64,000 nt of DNA, taken from contig NZ_SOEE01000013.1 of the NCBI RefSeq assembly GCF_004366035.1, positions 29,186 through 93,185 of the forward strand, given 5' to 3'. Below the pieces are notes generated by a model. It was not told the DNA's origin and ran no database searches. It saw nothing but the letters and a program-made list of their open reading frames with translations. Both the position numbers and the translations under genes were made by a program. The DNA is from Cytobacillus oceanisediminis (GTDB lineage: Bacteria > Bacillota > Bacilli > Bacillales > Cytobacillaceae). Positions 1-7,287 of the stretch are shown here, piece by piece. How positions within the stretch are numbered: the first letter of the stretch is position 1; each line of letters opens with the position of its first letter.

Positions 1-281
1 TTATCTTTAAATACACGGATATTTACAGGATTTGAGTTTGATGTCTTCTTATATTTGAACGCACTTGGTGCAAAAGACAAGTCCTCTGGGGCGTAGTATT
101 TGTCGCCAATGACTTTAAACGTGACCTATAAGAATGGAAGATCTTTATCGATTTTCAACTCATTTTGATCAATCGAGGCTCCAACTTTAACGCTTCCTGT
201 ACTGACCGCTGGTTCAGTTAGTTTTACGGTTACACCTTTTTGCTCAGCATATTTCTTAAATTCCTCATTGACTAAAATCAT
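1..281 (-). pseudogene. Decayed C-terminal fragment of a surface/exported protein
   Basis: Read leftward from an ATG at 279-281 there are 51 codons, then an in-frame TAG at 126-128. The same frame then stays open to the window edge with protein-like content (IGDKYYAPEDLSF, then SNSNPVNIRVFKDK). The simplest reading is one coding sequence interrupted by a nonsense mutation, possibly truncated at its 5' end. The content resembles beta-rich extracellular domains, but I do not recognise the family. The part beyond base 1 cannot be seen, so the full length is unknown. Confidence 0.4.
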
Positions 282-684
282 TACTTTTTCCAATACTCAC
301 CCTCTATTCCTGTATAAATGATTTTTAAAAACATCGAAAGATTTAATCAGAATCTAACCAATATTCTGATCCGCAATTACATTATTGCACAGTTCTAAAA
401 GTTGTTGTATTGGGGGTTTAAGAGGAGAAATTACTCAAGAAGATACAGGTGTTCATTCCTAAAAATCCAGGATCTAGGGACTAAACTTCTGAAAAATATG
501 CGCAGATAACCAAAGTGTGCCAAAATAACCAGTCTATAATACTTAAGCCATTCCCCCAAGCTTTGTCTGCTTAAAGCCTGTACTATTATAAAGATTTCAG
601 CTGCAACTTGTTTTCAAACACGGTAAATCTTACAGGCACCCATTTTTTCAAAATATAATAGGACATACAGAAGGAGTGATGGTA
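282..684. other. Intergenic stretch without a supported gene
   Basis: About 400 bases between the decayed fragment and the small gene at 685. All frames are interrupted by stops, and I see no strong hairpin with a T-tract. The only functional element I can support is the AAGGAG ribosome binding site at 671-676 belonging to the next gene. Confidence 0.5.
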
Positions 685-909
685 ATGCCTTGGCAGCAAA
701 AAATAAGCTATTTAACCGGCCAGCCTGTTGGGATTTCATTCACCAATGGGCAAGGTGCAACAGGGGTTTTATGCGGAGTATCAGGTTCAAAGGTTCTTGT
801 TATAGAATACTTGTATCAAGCTCAATTTGCCCTAAAGCAATATGATGCCTTTATGATTCAGGATATTAATGGTTTTCCGCCTTGTCATAACCAGCAGCCG
901 CTTTATTAA
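685..909 (+). CDS. Small hypothetical protein, 74 aa
   Basis: A compact 74-residue soluble protein. I chose the ATG at 685 because AAGGAG at 671-676 is eight bases upstream; the upstream GTG (676) and ATG (679) overlap that ribosome binding site. It has a Gly/Val-rich middle (GATGVLCGVSGSKVLVIEYLY) and ends Pro-Pro-Cys-His. It has no membrane segment or signal peptide. The beta-strand-like alternation and the TGQPVGISFTNGQGATG start suggest a small SH3/Hfq-like barrel of the kind found in short Bacillus coat-associated or regulatory proteins, but that is only an impression. No function is assigned and there is no operon partner on this strand. Confidence 0.65.
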   Translation: MPWQQKISYLTGQPVGISFTNGQGATGVLCGVSGSKVLVIEYLYQAQFALKQYDAFMIQDINGFPPCHNQQPLY

Positions 910-948
910 GGAACTCTTTGTAGGTCGTGGGATTTACTTTATATCTGT

Positions 949-971
949 GAGGTCAGGGGATCAATCCCTGA
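949..971 (+). other. tRNA T-arm-like fragment, degenerate copy
   Basis: The segment GAGGTCAGGGGATCAATCCC resembles the variable-loop/T-arm part of a tRNA but has GATCAAT in place of the canonical TTCGAGC loop. It repeats the first 11 bases (GAGGTCAGGGG) of the better copy at 1167. It is too short and too altered to be a working tRNA. Confidence 0.4.
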
Positions 972-1166
972 TAAAGTCTTGTATATCAAGGATCTGCTTG
1001 CTGAGAAAGGGGGATTTTTCTCAATAGACTTTCCATTGAGAAATAGATTACAGAAAAAGTCATAATCCTTCTTAGATATCAATCACCCATTTGCTCAAAA
1101 AAAGATATGGTTTTTAATTGAACATATTTTACTCAATTGTTTAATAGATTTTCCTCTGGCAGCGTT

Positions 1167-1197
1167 GAGGTCAGGGGTTCGAGCCCCTTATTCTCCA
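1167..1197 (+). other. tRNA 3'-end-like fragment (T-arm plus acceptor strand)
   Basis: The T-stem AGGGG, a seven-base TTCGAGC T-loop and the closing CCCTT are followed by ATTCTCC and a discriminator-like A. This is the arrangement of a tRNA 3' end, but no matching GGAGAAT acceptor strand or anticodon arm is found upstream and no CCA follows. It is immediately followed by a hairpin terminator. It may be a remnant left by integration at a tRNA gene, or a decayed tRNA. Isoacceptor identity is not resolved. Confidence 0.5.
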
Positions 1198-1208
1198 TGA
1201 AAACAAGA

Positions 1209-1243
1209 AGATGCAAGACCTTTTAGGCTTTGCATCTTTTTGC
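1209..1243. terminator. Intrinsic terminator, probably bidirectional
   Basis: AAGATGCAA (1209-1217) pairs with TTGCATCTT (1231-1239), followed by a T-run on the plus strand. On the minus strand it follows the stop codon of the nucleotidyltransferase gene directly, so it probably ends the leftward RiPP operon. Confidence 0.7.
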
Positions 1244-1245
1244 AA

Positions 1246-2247
1246 TTATTGACCTCTTAAATCAGTTAACCTTATCCATTCGAAAAATTCACTTAAACTA
1301 TGCCTAACAGTATCATAGCTAAAAAATTGATAGTCAATGAAGTCCATGTAATTTCTTATAGATTTATCATTTTCCCTTTTAAAAGCATCTAAATGCCAAA
1401 AACTAAGTCGCCTTTTCGGGAGTATTTTCACATTTTGTAAATATGGATTTTCTTTATATACAATCGATAATGTCCTGACCAATCTTTTTAGGGTCTTATG
1501 GTTCCTAGCATCCCTAAATAAGGTTTCATATTCTATCTGATCTTTTAAAAAAATCATCATTTGAATGATATCTATAAAATATTTAATAGAATCCATATTA
1601 TGACGCCATCCATGAAGGCATATCATATAGAAAGTATGATAATCCGATAATTCTTTTATAAATCTAAAGGGGTGCAGCGGCTTTGCTTTTTCCCAGAATT
1701 CATTAATCTTTAGAGAAGAAGAATTCTCCTTTAACAAATTCCAATGCAATTCAATTGTTAATGGAGTTTGCGACCCTGGGAGTTTTTTGCTGAAGCTGCA
1801 ATGGAAATGAAATGGAATAGGTTCCTCTTCAACTATAAAACCCAAAGAAGTTATAGAGTTAATGGCTTTTTCAAGTTGATTTGGCCTTATCAGTAAATCA
1901 ATGTCAGAGGTTCCCCTTGCTCCAATATGCCCGAAATATTTCTCGGCAAAGATAATTCCTTTTAACGGGATAGCCTCCACCTCAAACTTATCGAAGCGAT
2001 TTAGAATTTTTCCTAATTCACTTTTAATAAAAAGATTTAGATACAAAGCCTCATCATACTTCTCCTTCAATCGCTCCTGAAAATAAACTGGCGTTTGTTT
2101 TAACTTTCCCTGTTGTTTTAATAGATAATAAACTTGTGAGGAGACACCGAAATGACTAATATCTTTTAATGTCTTCTTAAAAAAGTTTGGATTTTCTGGC
2201 AGTGGAAATCCTGGGTCGTATAATGCCTGAATCCATCTCATGCTCAT
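1246..2247 (-). CDS. Nucleotidyltransferase family protein of the RiPP-1 cluster
   Basis: A 333-residue protein of the NTP_transf_5 type (uncharacterised nucleotidyltransferase family). The fold signature lies near residues 95-125: LKGIIFAEKYFG, then RGTSDIDLLIRP, where the two Asp are the expected metal ligands. Homologues sit in paeninodin/pseudomycoidin lasso clusters (PadeN/PsmN), where they decorate the phosphorylated peptide. It is the last gene of a leftward operon, directly behind the ABC exporter. The start is at 2247 because AAAGGATG lies at the right distance; the longer reading from 2265 overlaps that ribosome binding site. A paralogue lies at 36698-37876. I infer that it modifies the phosphorylated peptide product. 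Confidence 0.82.
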   Translation of the reverse strand: MSMRWIQALYDPGFPLPENPNFFKKTLKDISHFGVSSQVYYLLKQQGKLKQTPVYFQERLKEKYDEALYLNLFIKSELGKILNRFDKFEVEAIPLKGIIFAEKYFGHIGARGTSDIDLLIRPNQLEKAINSITSLGFIVEEEPIPFHFHCSFSKKLPGSQTPLTIELHWNLLKENSSSLKINEFWEKAKPLHPFRFIKELSDYHTFYMICLHGWRHNMDSIKYFIDIIQMMIFLKDQIEYETLFRDARNHKTLKRLVRTLSIVYKENPYLQNVKILPKRRLSFWHLDAFKRENDKSIRNYMDFIDYQFFSYDTVRHSLSEFFEWIRLTDLRGQ

Positions 2248-2271
2248 AAATATACATCCTTTCAAAAACAG

Positions 2272-4083
2272 TTAAGCAAGCGAAAAGGCAGAAGCCTTTT
2301 TACTTTGAAATTTTGTTTTATGAAGCATCCGATAAAGCCCTGGCTGAGTAATTAATTCCTGATGTGATCCCATTTGGACAATTTTCCCCTGATCCATGAC
2401 AATAATGACATCTGCATTTTCAACAGTTGATAACCGATGTGCAATTATAAGTGTCGTCCGGCCCTTCATTAAGTCACCCAGTGCTTCTTTCACATGGAAT
2501 TCCGTTTCACTATCCAAGGCAGATGTAGCTTCATCCAGTAATAAAATAGATGCATTTTTTAATATTGCCCTTGCAATTGCTAAACGTTGCTTTTGCCCTC
2601 CAGATAATTTAACGCCTCTTTCCCCAATTTCGGTATCATAACCTTCAGGAAGCGACATGATAAAATCATGTATATAGGCATCTTTCGCAGCTGAAACCAT
2701 TTGCGTTTCACTGATTCCAGGCTTAGCAATCATTAAATTTTCACGAAAAGTCCCCGCAAATAGAAAGGTTTCCTGTGGAACATGTGAGATTATGCTCCTC
2801 AAATTCGATAGAGTAATATCTCCCATACTTACTTGATCAATGTATATTCCACCTGATTGCGGCTGATAAAAGCTCTGCAGAAGATTAAATAATGTACTTT
2901 TCCCAGCGCCGCTTGGCCCGACAATTGCAATTACCTTGCCGGCAGGAATGGTCAAGTTTAAACCCTCAAACACTTTATGACTTTCATCATAGCTAAAAGT
3001 GATGTCGTGAAATTCTATTAAACGCATCAATGGTTTTGAAACAGAATAAGATGGCAACTCCTCTGAATCAGCAGGTTCCTCGAGGACATCCAGGAGTCTC
3101 TCTACTGCCGTAACCGAACGCTGAAACCCTGCCCACTGTCCAGCCAAACCAGTTAGCGGATAAACCAAATGGTTCACAAGATTTACAAAGGTTAATAGTG
3201 CCCCGACAGTCATTATGTTTTTGGAAACATAATAGGCACCAAGGAGAAGGCTAACATAAAAAGTGACAGAACTGATTAAACTCCCCCCTGAATAAAACCA
3301 GCCCTGTAGTTTGGCGTTTTCTTTCTCAAGTTTGAATAACTCTTCATTTTTACTTTTAAACTTTTCAAAGGATGATTTTTCTAAGGTAAAGGAGCGGATG
3401 ACCCCTATGCCATTAAATGTCTCGTTTATATGAGTATTTATTTTTCCGAATAGGCTGTGTATCAATCTGCTATTCCGGCGAAGCAGCAAGCCAAACACCA
3501 GCCCAGCCACAAGAGCAAAAGGGGTGATTAACAAACTAAGAAGCGAAAGAGTTACATTGATTTGGATAAGAAAAATAAATACCGCAATAAAAATAAGGGG
3601 CAGCCTAACCAAATTGATAAGACTATATCCAATCACTCCATCAAGACTATGTATATCATTCGTAAAATGAGAGATGACTTCTCCTGACCTCATATTTGAT
3701 ACTTTACTTGAAGGCAGACGTAAAATGTGGCTAAACAAATGGTTTTTAAGATCCTTTTTAACGCCGTTGGTTGCCACAGTTTCAAAGTAAATATCCATAA
3801 AAGATGTAACAATGCTGACCAGCACAAGGCAGATTCCGATTAGTACTAACTCTTTGATTTGGTTAAAGTCGGCTTGGACGGCTGCATCCGCAATTTTTCC
3901 GAAAAATGCAGCGAAGGCAATCGTCAAGAAAATATCCACAGCCAATAGCCCAAATAAAACAAAGTAAGCAATCCTATGCTTTACAATAAAAGGCTTAAGT
4001 AGTGCCAACGTCTTTAAAATATCCTTCATTGTAAAATATTCCTTCATAAGCCTGATCAGCCGCTGCCTTTTAGTGGTATTCAT
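2272..4083 (-). CDS. ABC transporter, fused permease and ATPase (RiPP-1 exporter)
   Basis: A 603-residue half-transporter. Six membrane segments (about residues 40-310) precede a nucleotide-binding domain with Walker A VGPSGAGKST near 390, the signature LSGGQKQRLAIARAI, and Walker B ILLLDEATSALD followed by the switch His in IIAHRLS. There is no N-terminal C39 peptidase domain, so leader removal must be done by another protein; the S26-type peptidase encoded just upstream is the candidate. TGGAG precedes the ATG at 4083. Its homologue in the lasso operon is at 34894-36687. It probably exports the mature peptide as a homodimer. Confidence 0.88.
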   Translation of the reverse strand: MNTTKRQRLIRLMKEYFTMKDILKTLALLKPFIVKHRIAYFVLFGLLAVDIFLTIAFAAFFGKIADAAVQADFNQIKELVLIGICLVLVSIVTSFMDIYFETVATNGVKKDLKNHLFSHILRLPSSKVSNMRSGEVISHFTNDIHSLDGVIGYSLINLVRLPLIFIAVFIFLIQINVTLSLLSLLITPFALVAGLVFGLLLRRNSRLIHSLFGKINTHINETFNGIGVIRSFTLEKSSFEKFKSKNEELFKLEKENAKLQGWFYSGGSLISSVTFYVSLLLGAYYVSKNIMTVGALLTFVNLVNHLVYPLTGLAGQWAGFQRSVTAVERLLDVLEEPADSEELPSYSVSKPLMRLIEFHDITFSYDESHKVFEGLNLTIPAGKVIAIVGPSGAGKSTLFNLLQSFYQPQSGGIYIDQVSMGDITLSNLRSIISHVPQETFLFAGTFRENLMIAKPGISETQMVSAAKDAYIHDFIMSLPEGYDTEIGERGVKLSGGQKQRLAIARAILKNASILLLDEATSALDSETEFHVKEALGDLMKGRTTLIIAHRLSTVENADVIIVMDQGKIVQMGSHQELITQPGLYRMLHKTKFQSKKASAFSLA

Positions 4084-4103
4084 ATGTACACTCCAAATTA
4101 AAT

Positions 4104-4559
4104 CTAAAATTGTGGTCTTTTTCTTTTATTTAAGTACTTCCTTAATAAGCCTGATAAAACAGGCATCGCCAAAATTAACTTTCCCCAGGCATAGGCATGC
4201 AGGTCCTCCACGTTTACTTTCCGGCTTGCTTTCTGAACATAAAGCAACTTCCCGACAATCCTGTCCTTACTTACAGGCAGGTCAAATCCAAGATTGGTAT
4301 CCCCTTTAAACACATAATGAGGGAAGCCTTGAATCATTTCTTCATGGTAAAATCGATGGACAACTAATTGACCGGATTCTGCCCAAAATAAAGTAATATC
4401 CCCCTTAGTTAATAAAGAAGGTTCACAAGGGATAAACCGGCAAATCTCCCCTTTTTGGATTAACGGGTACATACTATCTCCTTCAGAAGGAAGGTCAATA
4501 CACCCTTCTTTTTGAATTGTCCTCTTTAACAAGTCAATCAATTCCTCGTCAAACAGCAT
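4104..4559 (-). CDS. S24/S26-type peptidase (signal-peptidase-like), putative RiPP leader peptidase
   Basis: A 151-residue protein with the S26 motif GDSMYPLI (catalytic Ser near residue 28) and a second block LVVHRFYHE near 86. The His in VVHR replaces the Lys of typical bacterial leader peptidases, as in SipW/ER-type enzymes. KGDTNLGFD and DRIVGKLLYV continue the family pattern. There is no convincing N-terminal membrane anchor; a short hydrophobic stretch lies near the C-terminus (ILAMPVLSGLL). Its ATG lies inside the last codons of the PqqD gene (11-base overlap), so translation is coupled. It takes the place that the B2 transglutaminase-like peptidase has in the lasso operon, which suggests it cuts the leader. 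Confidence 0.8.
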   Translation of the reverse strand: MLFDEELIDLLKRTIQKEGCIDLPSEGDSMYPLIQKGEICRFIPCEPSLLTKGDITLFWAESGQLVVHRFYHEEMIQGFPHYVFKGDTNLGFDLPVSKDRIVGKLLYVQKASRKVNVEDLHAYAWGKLILAMPVLSGLLRKYLNKRKRPQF

Positions 4560-4812
4560 ACTTGACCAGCCCGCATTCCATTAACTGAGAAAGGAACTCT
4601 TCAATTTCCCTTTCACTAACTTTTGTTTCAAGGTATTCCCGGCCAACTGCTTGTGTTAGTGACTCTAATGTTTGTTCCGCCTCAAGCAAAGACCAGCAAA
4701 ATCCTCCTATATCATTTAACTTAGTAACCGTATAGTCATCCGTATTCAATATAATCCACTCATTATCCAGATGTGTTGACTCATAGCTGCTTTTTTGTAC
4801 ATATCTAGCCAT
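4549..4812 (-). CDS. PqqD family protein (RiPP recognition element)
   Basis: An 87-residue PqqD/RRE-type winged-helix protein. The start is at 4812, where ATG overlaps the stop of the kinase gene by one base (TGATG) and GGGAG lies upstream. Typical features are WIILNTDDYTVTKLND near the N-terminus, the GGFCWSLLE turn, and a helical C-terminal half (EREIEEFLSQLMECGLV). Proteins of this family bind the leader of a precursor peptide and bring it to the modifying enzymes. Its presence is the main reason to regard this operon as a RiPP cluster. The paralogue in the lasso operon is at 38378-38671. Confidence 0.85.
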   Translation of the reverse strand: MARYVQKSSYESTHLDNEWIILNTDDYTVTKLNDIGGFCWSLLEAEQTLESLTQAVGREYLETKVSEREIEEFLSQLMECGLVKYAV

Positions 4813-5594
4813 CAAGAAATCAACTCCCAAAAGCGATTGTTTTTTTGAAAATGAGGGTCATATACTGGAACAGTTTCTACTAATTTATTTAGCAGCTTGA
4901 TCACTTGCTTAGTTTCTTTTGGGCTATGTGCCCAGTAGAATACTTTATCTAATAATTGAATTAGAGCATCAGACTTTTTTAGGTTCATTCTATTATTATG
5001 TAAAGACTGGTGTAAAAGCTGTATGCTTGCTAGTGGAACTGTTTTATTGGTTCCGGTTGCCTGCAACTCACTTCTAAAGGGGGAATCAAAGACAGTTACT
5101 TTTCCATCATCAATCATTAAAATGGTTGCCTCATCAGAAAGCAGTTCTCTTGGCGCAGACAGTTTTGCTGCCGTTGACTTTCCTGCGCCTGATTGGCCAG
5201 AAAAAATATGAGCTTTACCATTTTCAATGGCACAGGAAGAATGGATTAAGAGACCCCAGTTGTGGTAGACGATGAAGGAGCTGTATAAATTTGTTATCGC
5301 GTGCTTTAACGCAAATTCATTATGAGCATAAATAACAGAATATCTGTAGTCGAATACTGTCTCAATTAGATAGTCAGCACGCCGGAAAAGTATCTTTTCT
5401 TCATGCTTGGAAACTTCAACATGGTAGTTAACAAATGGCTCTCCAAACCCCTTCTTTATAGTTATTTTTATGTCTGGATCACTTGTTTTCCCCTTGAAAA
5501 TACTGAAGTTCCTTTGAATGAAATTCTTAAAATCTTTTGATTCTGTTGATATCTCAACCTCATGGGCACCGACTTTCGCATAAAGTAAATCCAT
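4812..5594 (-). CDS. HPr-kinase-like P-loop kinase (PadeK-type peptide kinase)
   Basis: A 260-residue protein resembling HprK C-terminal-domain kinases of lasso clusters. The Walker A motif FSGQSGAGKSTAAKL is near residue 130, followed by RELLSDEATIL, the equivalent of the SDD(V) motif in the lasso paralogue at 38679; here the second acidic residue is Glu. The N-terminal 110 residues are the poorly conserved family extension. In paeninodin and related clusters this enzyme phosphorylates the C-terminal Ser of the precursor; here the precursor ends Gly-Ser-Asn, so the acceptor may differ. It lies between the precursor and the PqqD gene and is coupled to the latter. Confidence 0.82.
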   Translation of the reverse strand: MDLLYAKVGAHEVEISTESKDFKNFIQRNFSIFKGKTSDPDIKITIKKGFGEPFVNYHVEVSKHEEKILFRRADYLIETVFDYRYSVIYAHNEFALKHAITNLYSSFIVYHNWGLLIHSSCAIENGKAHIFSGQSGAGKSTAAKLSAPRELLSDEATILMIDDGKVTVFDSPFRSELQATGTNKTVPLASIQLLHQSLHNNRMNLKKSDALIQLLDKVFYWAHSPKETKQVIKLLNKLVETVPVYDPHFQKNNRFWELIS

Positions 5595-5660
5595 AATTAC
5601 GAAACTCCTTAGATATAAATAAAGAGGGGATAACCTAGACTCACCTCTTATTTAAAATAA

Positions 5661-5903
5661 TTAATTACTTCCTCTACCTTTTCCATTTCCGTTACCCCCA
5701 CCATTACCTGAACCGGGTCCTGTTCCAGGTTTTTGAGGCCTAGGGTCATTAGGATAATTAATTCCTCCATTGCCATTTCCATTAGGATTCTTGTTCCCAA
5801 CCCCTTTATTCCAGCTATGGGCTGTTTCAAAACGAATTGGTTGATGGCTTAAAACCATTGGGCGAGTATTTTCTTTTTTTTCATGGCAATCCAGTGTTTT
5901 CAT
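5661..5903 (-). CDS. Candidate RiPP precursor, Gly/Asn-rich, 80 aa
   Basis: First gene of the leftward operon, with ribosome binding site CTGGAG nine bases before the ATG. Residues 1-28 look like a leader: a charged start, then RPMVLSHQPIRFETA, in which Pro and Thr are 12 residues apart, as in the lasso leader rule PxLxxxGxxxxxT with Thr at -2. The rest (HSWNKGVGNKNP, then Gly/Asn/Pro repeats ending KGRGSN) is low-complexity and strongly hydrophilic. There is no Asp or Glu at positions 7-9 after the putative cut, so a lasso ring cannot form. There are no Cys in the core, which argues against lanthipeptide or sactipeptide chemistry. A shorter overlapping frame at 5648-5830 is a shadow. Confidence 0.7.
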   Translation of the reverse strand: MKTLDCHEKKENTRPMVLSHQPIRFETAHSWNKGVGNKNPNGNGNGGINYPNDPRPQKPGTGPGSGNGGGNGNGKGRGSN

Positions 5904-5987
5904 TTAATCAACTCCAGTATTTTTTTAGAAAATCGATTGCTTCTTAGCGTTCTTTAAACAAGAATTAAAAAATATTAGCAATGGTTA

Positions 5988-6016
5988 ATTATAAAGTACT
6001 ATTCGTTCTTTTTAAA
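5988..6016 (-). promoter_or_regulatory. Putative sigma-A promoter of the RiPP-1 operon
   Basis: On the minus strand a perfect -10 TATAAT (5993-5988) is preceded by a 17-base spacer and a -35-like TTTAAA (6016-6011, 4 of 6 matches). The -35 lies inside the palindrome at 6005-6020. The precursor ATG is about 75 bases downstream of the predicted start. Confidence 0.6.
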
Positions 6017-6020
6017 GAAC
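6005..6020. promoter_or_regulatory. SinR-type operator ahead of the RiPP-1 operon
   Basis: GTTCTTTTTAAAGAAC is a perfect inverted repeat of the SinR half-site GTTCTTT with a two-base spacer. It covers the -35 of the putative promoter. A further half-site GTTCTTT lies at 5949-5955. A SinR homologue is encoded at 19388-19741. Confidence 0.7.
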
Positions 6021-6025
6021 ATTTT

Positions 6026-6032
6026 TTCGACA
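6026..6032 (-). promoter_or_regulatory. Possible Spo0A box
   Basis: TGTCGAA on the minus strand (within TTTGTCGAAAAAA) is an exact match to the 0A-box core, six bases upstream of the SinR-type operator. A 7-bp match is weak by itself; its position just upstream of a -35 is what makes it worth noting. Confidence 0.35.
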
Positions 6033-6130
6033 AATTACTCATTAATACTCAGCATGCTACGATTAGAAGTTTTAAAAATAATTGATCCATTGTCTGACTA
6101 CTACTGATAGTTTATACGGCCGTATTATTT

Positions 6131-6577
6131 TTATCTTGTTTTGTGATTTTTCCTTAGGACAGCTCCAGATCGAGAGTTTTTTCTAATAAAATAACACCTA
6201 TGAACAATATATGAAACCACCCATACGCCAATACAGTTTTTAAACAAATCAAAATAAGAAAAAGATCTAAATGGAACATACATCTGATGAATCTCATCTA
6301 TTAACCCATAAGCTAGGGCTAAACTGGCAGCCAGAATTTCCTTTGTACTGTTCAGTTTCCCAAAAGTTAGGAAAGACATTATGAGCAACAAATAAAGCAA
6401 ACCGAATTCAAAAAAGTGGGCTAGCTCAAATAATATTCCTAATAACAAAATAACGTTCACATCCAAAAGGCTTGATAATGCAAAAACAGACTCAGGGTTA
6501 AAATGGCTCGACTGCAGCCAAATAATACCCATATACAAAAAGGGTAGAATTAAAAGAAAACACCTTATAATTACCAT
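6131..6577 (-). CDS. VanZ family membrane protein
   Basis: A 148-residue protein with four membrane segments: residues about 5-20, 36-55, 60-75 and 110-130. The VanZ-type core includes HFFEFGLLYLLL and the acidic turn ALAYGLIDEIHQMYVPFRSFSYFDLFKN, with the family Asp-Glu-His and Asp positions. VanZ-like proteins are common beside Bacillus exopolysaccharide genes, but their biochemical role is unclear. It ends about 115 bases upstream of the RiPP-1 promoter and reads in the same direction. I see no terminator between them, so read-through is possible. Confidence 0.8.
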   Translation of the reverse strand: MVIIRCFLLILPFLYMGIIWLQSSHFNPESVFALSSLLDVNVILLLGILFELAHFFEFGLLYLLLIMSFLTFGKLNSTKEILAASLALAYGLIDEIHQMYVPFRSFSYFDLFKNCIGVWVVSYIVHRCYFIRKNSRSGAVLRKNHKTR

Positions 6578-6651
6578 GCTTCACCTGCTATTATAATGGG
6601 TTAAGTCTTAAGGGAATTTAAAAAACCCAATAAGTATTTTGTGAAAAAATA

Positions 6652-7262
6652 TTATATTTTACTACTAAGAATAATACCTGTCATCTTTTCGGCATTTGGA
6701 TAATTATTTTCTTTATACTGTTCAATAACTTTATTTACATTAAAATCAACTCTTACAATTGAAGTCTGATACCTTCCATTATTTATTTCCCCAATACAAT
6801 AAGATGCTTTACTAAGACCGTCGAAGGGTAATCCTACGCTTCCAATATCAATTATGCACTTGCCATTAATATATCTGATATAAGGCTTATTTGATATGAG
6901 GATAGATATCAGCTTCTTTAACCATCAACTTTTCATTTATTGCTTCATCACTTGATGATTGAGGTATCATTTCGGGAGTAGCATGGAAAGCATGAATTCT
7001 TTCCCCATCAAATTCTAACTTTAATTCTGAGGGCAGATTTTTGAGATATTCGATATCAACACCACCTAATTTGGAACATGTCCAATCTCGTTCTTTGTTC
7101 ATCATCCCCAAAACTTGACTAGGAACTTCTCTCTCCCTCACCCCGCGGACCACCCATTCGTCCGCATTTCCTTTAATTACGTCACATTCTAATGATCTTA
7201 CTAAGCCCAATGCCCTTTTTTGGCTCGGGCCCTCGAAAACATATTCCCCGAGAACAAGAACT
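6652..7262 (-). pseudogene. Metallophosphoesterase (YfcE/YmdB-like superfamily), truncated and frameshifted
   Basis: The reading frame runs VLGEYVFEGPSQ, then CDVIKGNADEWVV, a typical calcineurin-like phosphoesterase stretch (the GNxD motif), until a stop after PHIK near 6887. A one-base shift then restores the C-terminal part NKPYIRYINGKCIIDIGSVG and continues to a TAA at 6652. The first 40-50 residues, including the GDIHGN metal-binding motif, are absent because the sequence meets the end of the beta-helix gene at 7288. Loss of the metal-binding start plus the frameshift make this a clear pseudogene. Confidence 0.75.
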
Positions 7263-7287
7263 TTGTGCTAAAACTGCCCTACGGATC

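Noticed and set aside
1141..1197. Complete tRNA gene
   Set aside because: Only the T-arm and acceptor strand are present. No matching 5' acceptor strand, D-arm or anticodon arm was found upstream, and no CCA follows.
5648..5830. 60-codon ORF overlapping the RiPP-1 precursor in another frame
   Set aside because: It has no ribosome binding site, and its Met/Glu/Val-rich content is what the Gly/Asn-rich frame gives when shifted. The 80-codon frame has a good site and the leader-like start.
1246..5903. A second lasso peptide cluster
   Set aside because: There is no AsnB-like cyclase and no B2 protease, and the precursor core has no Asp or Glu at ring positions 7-9.
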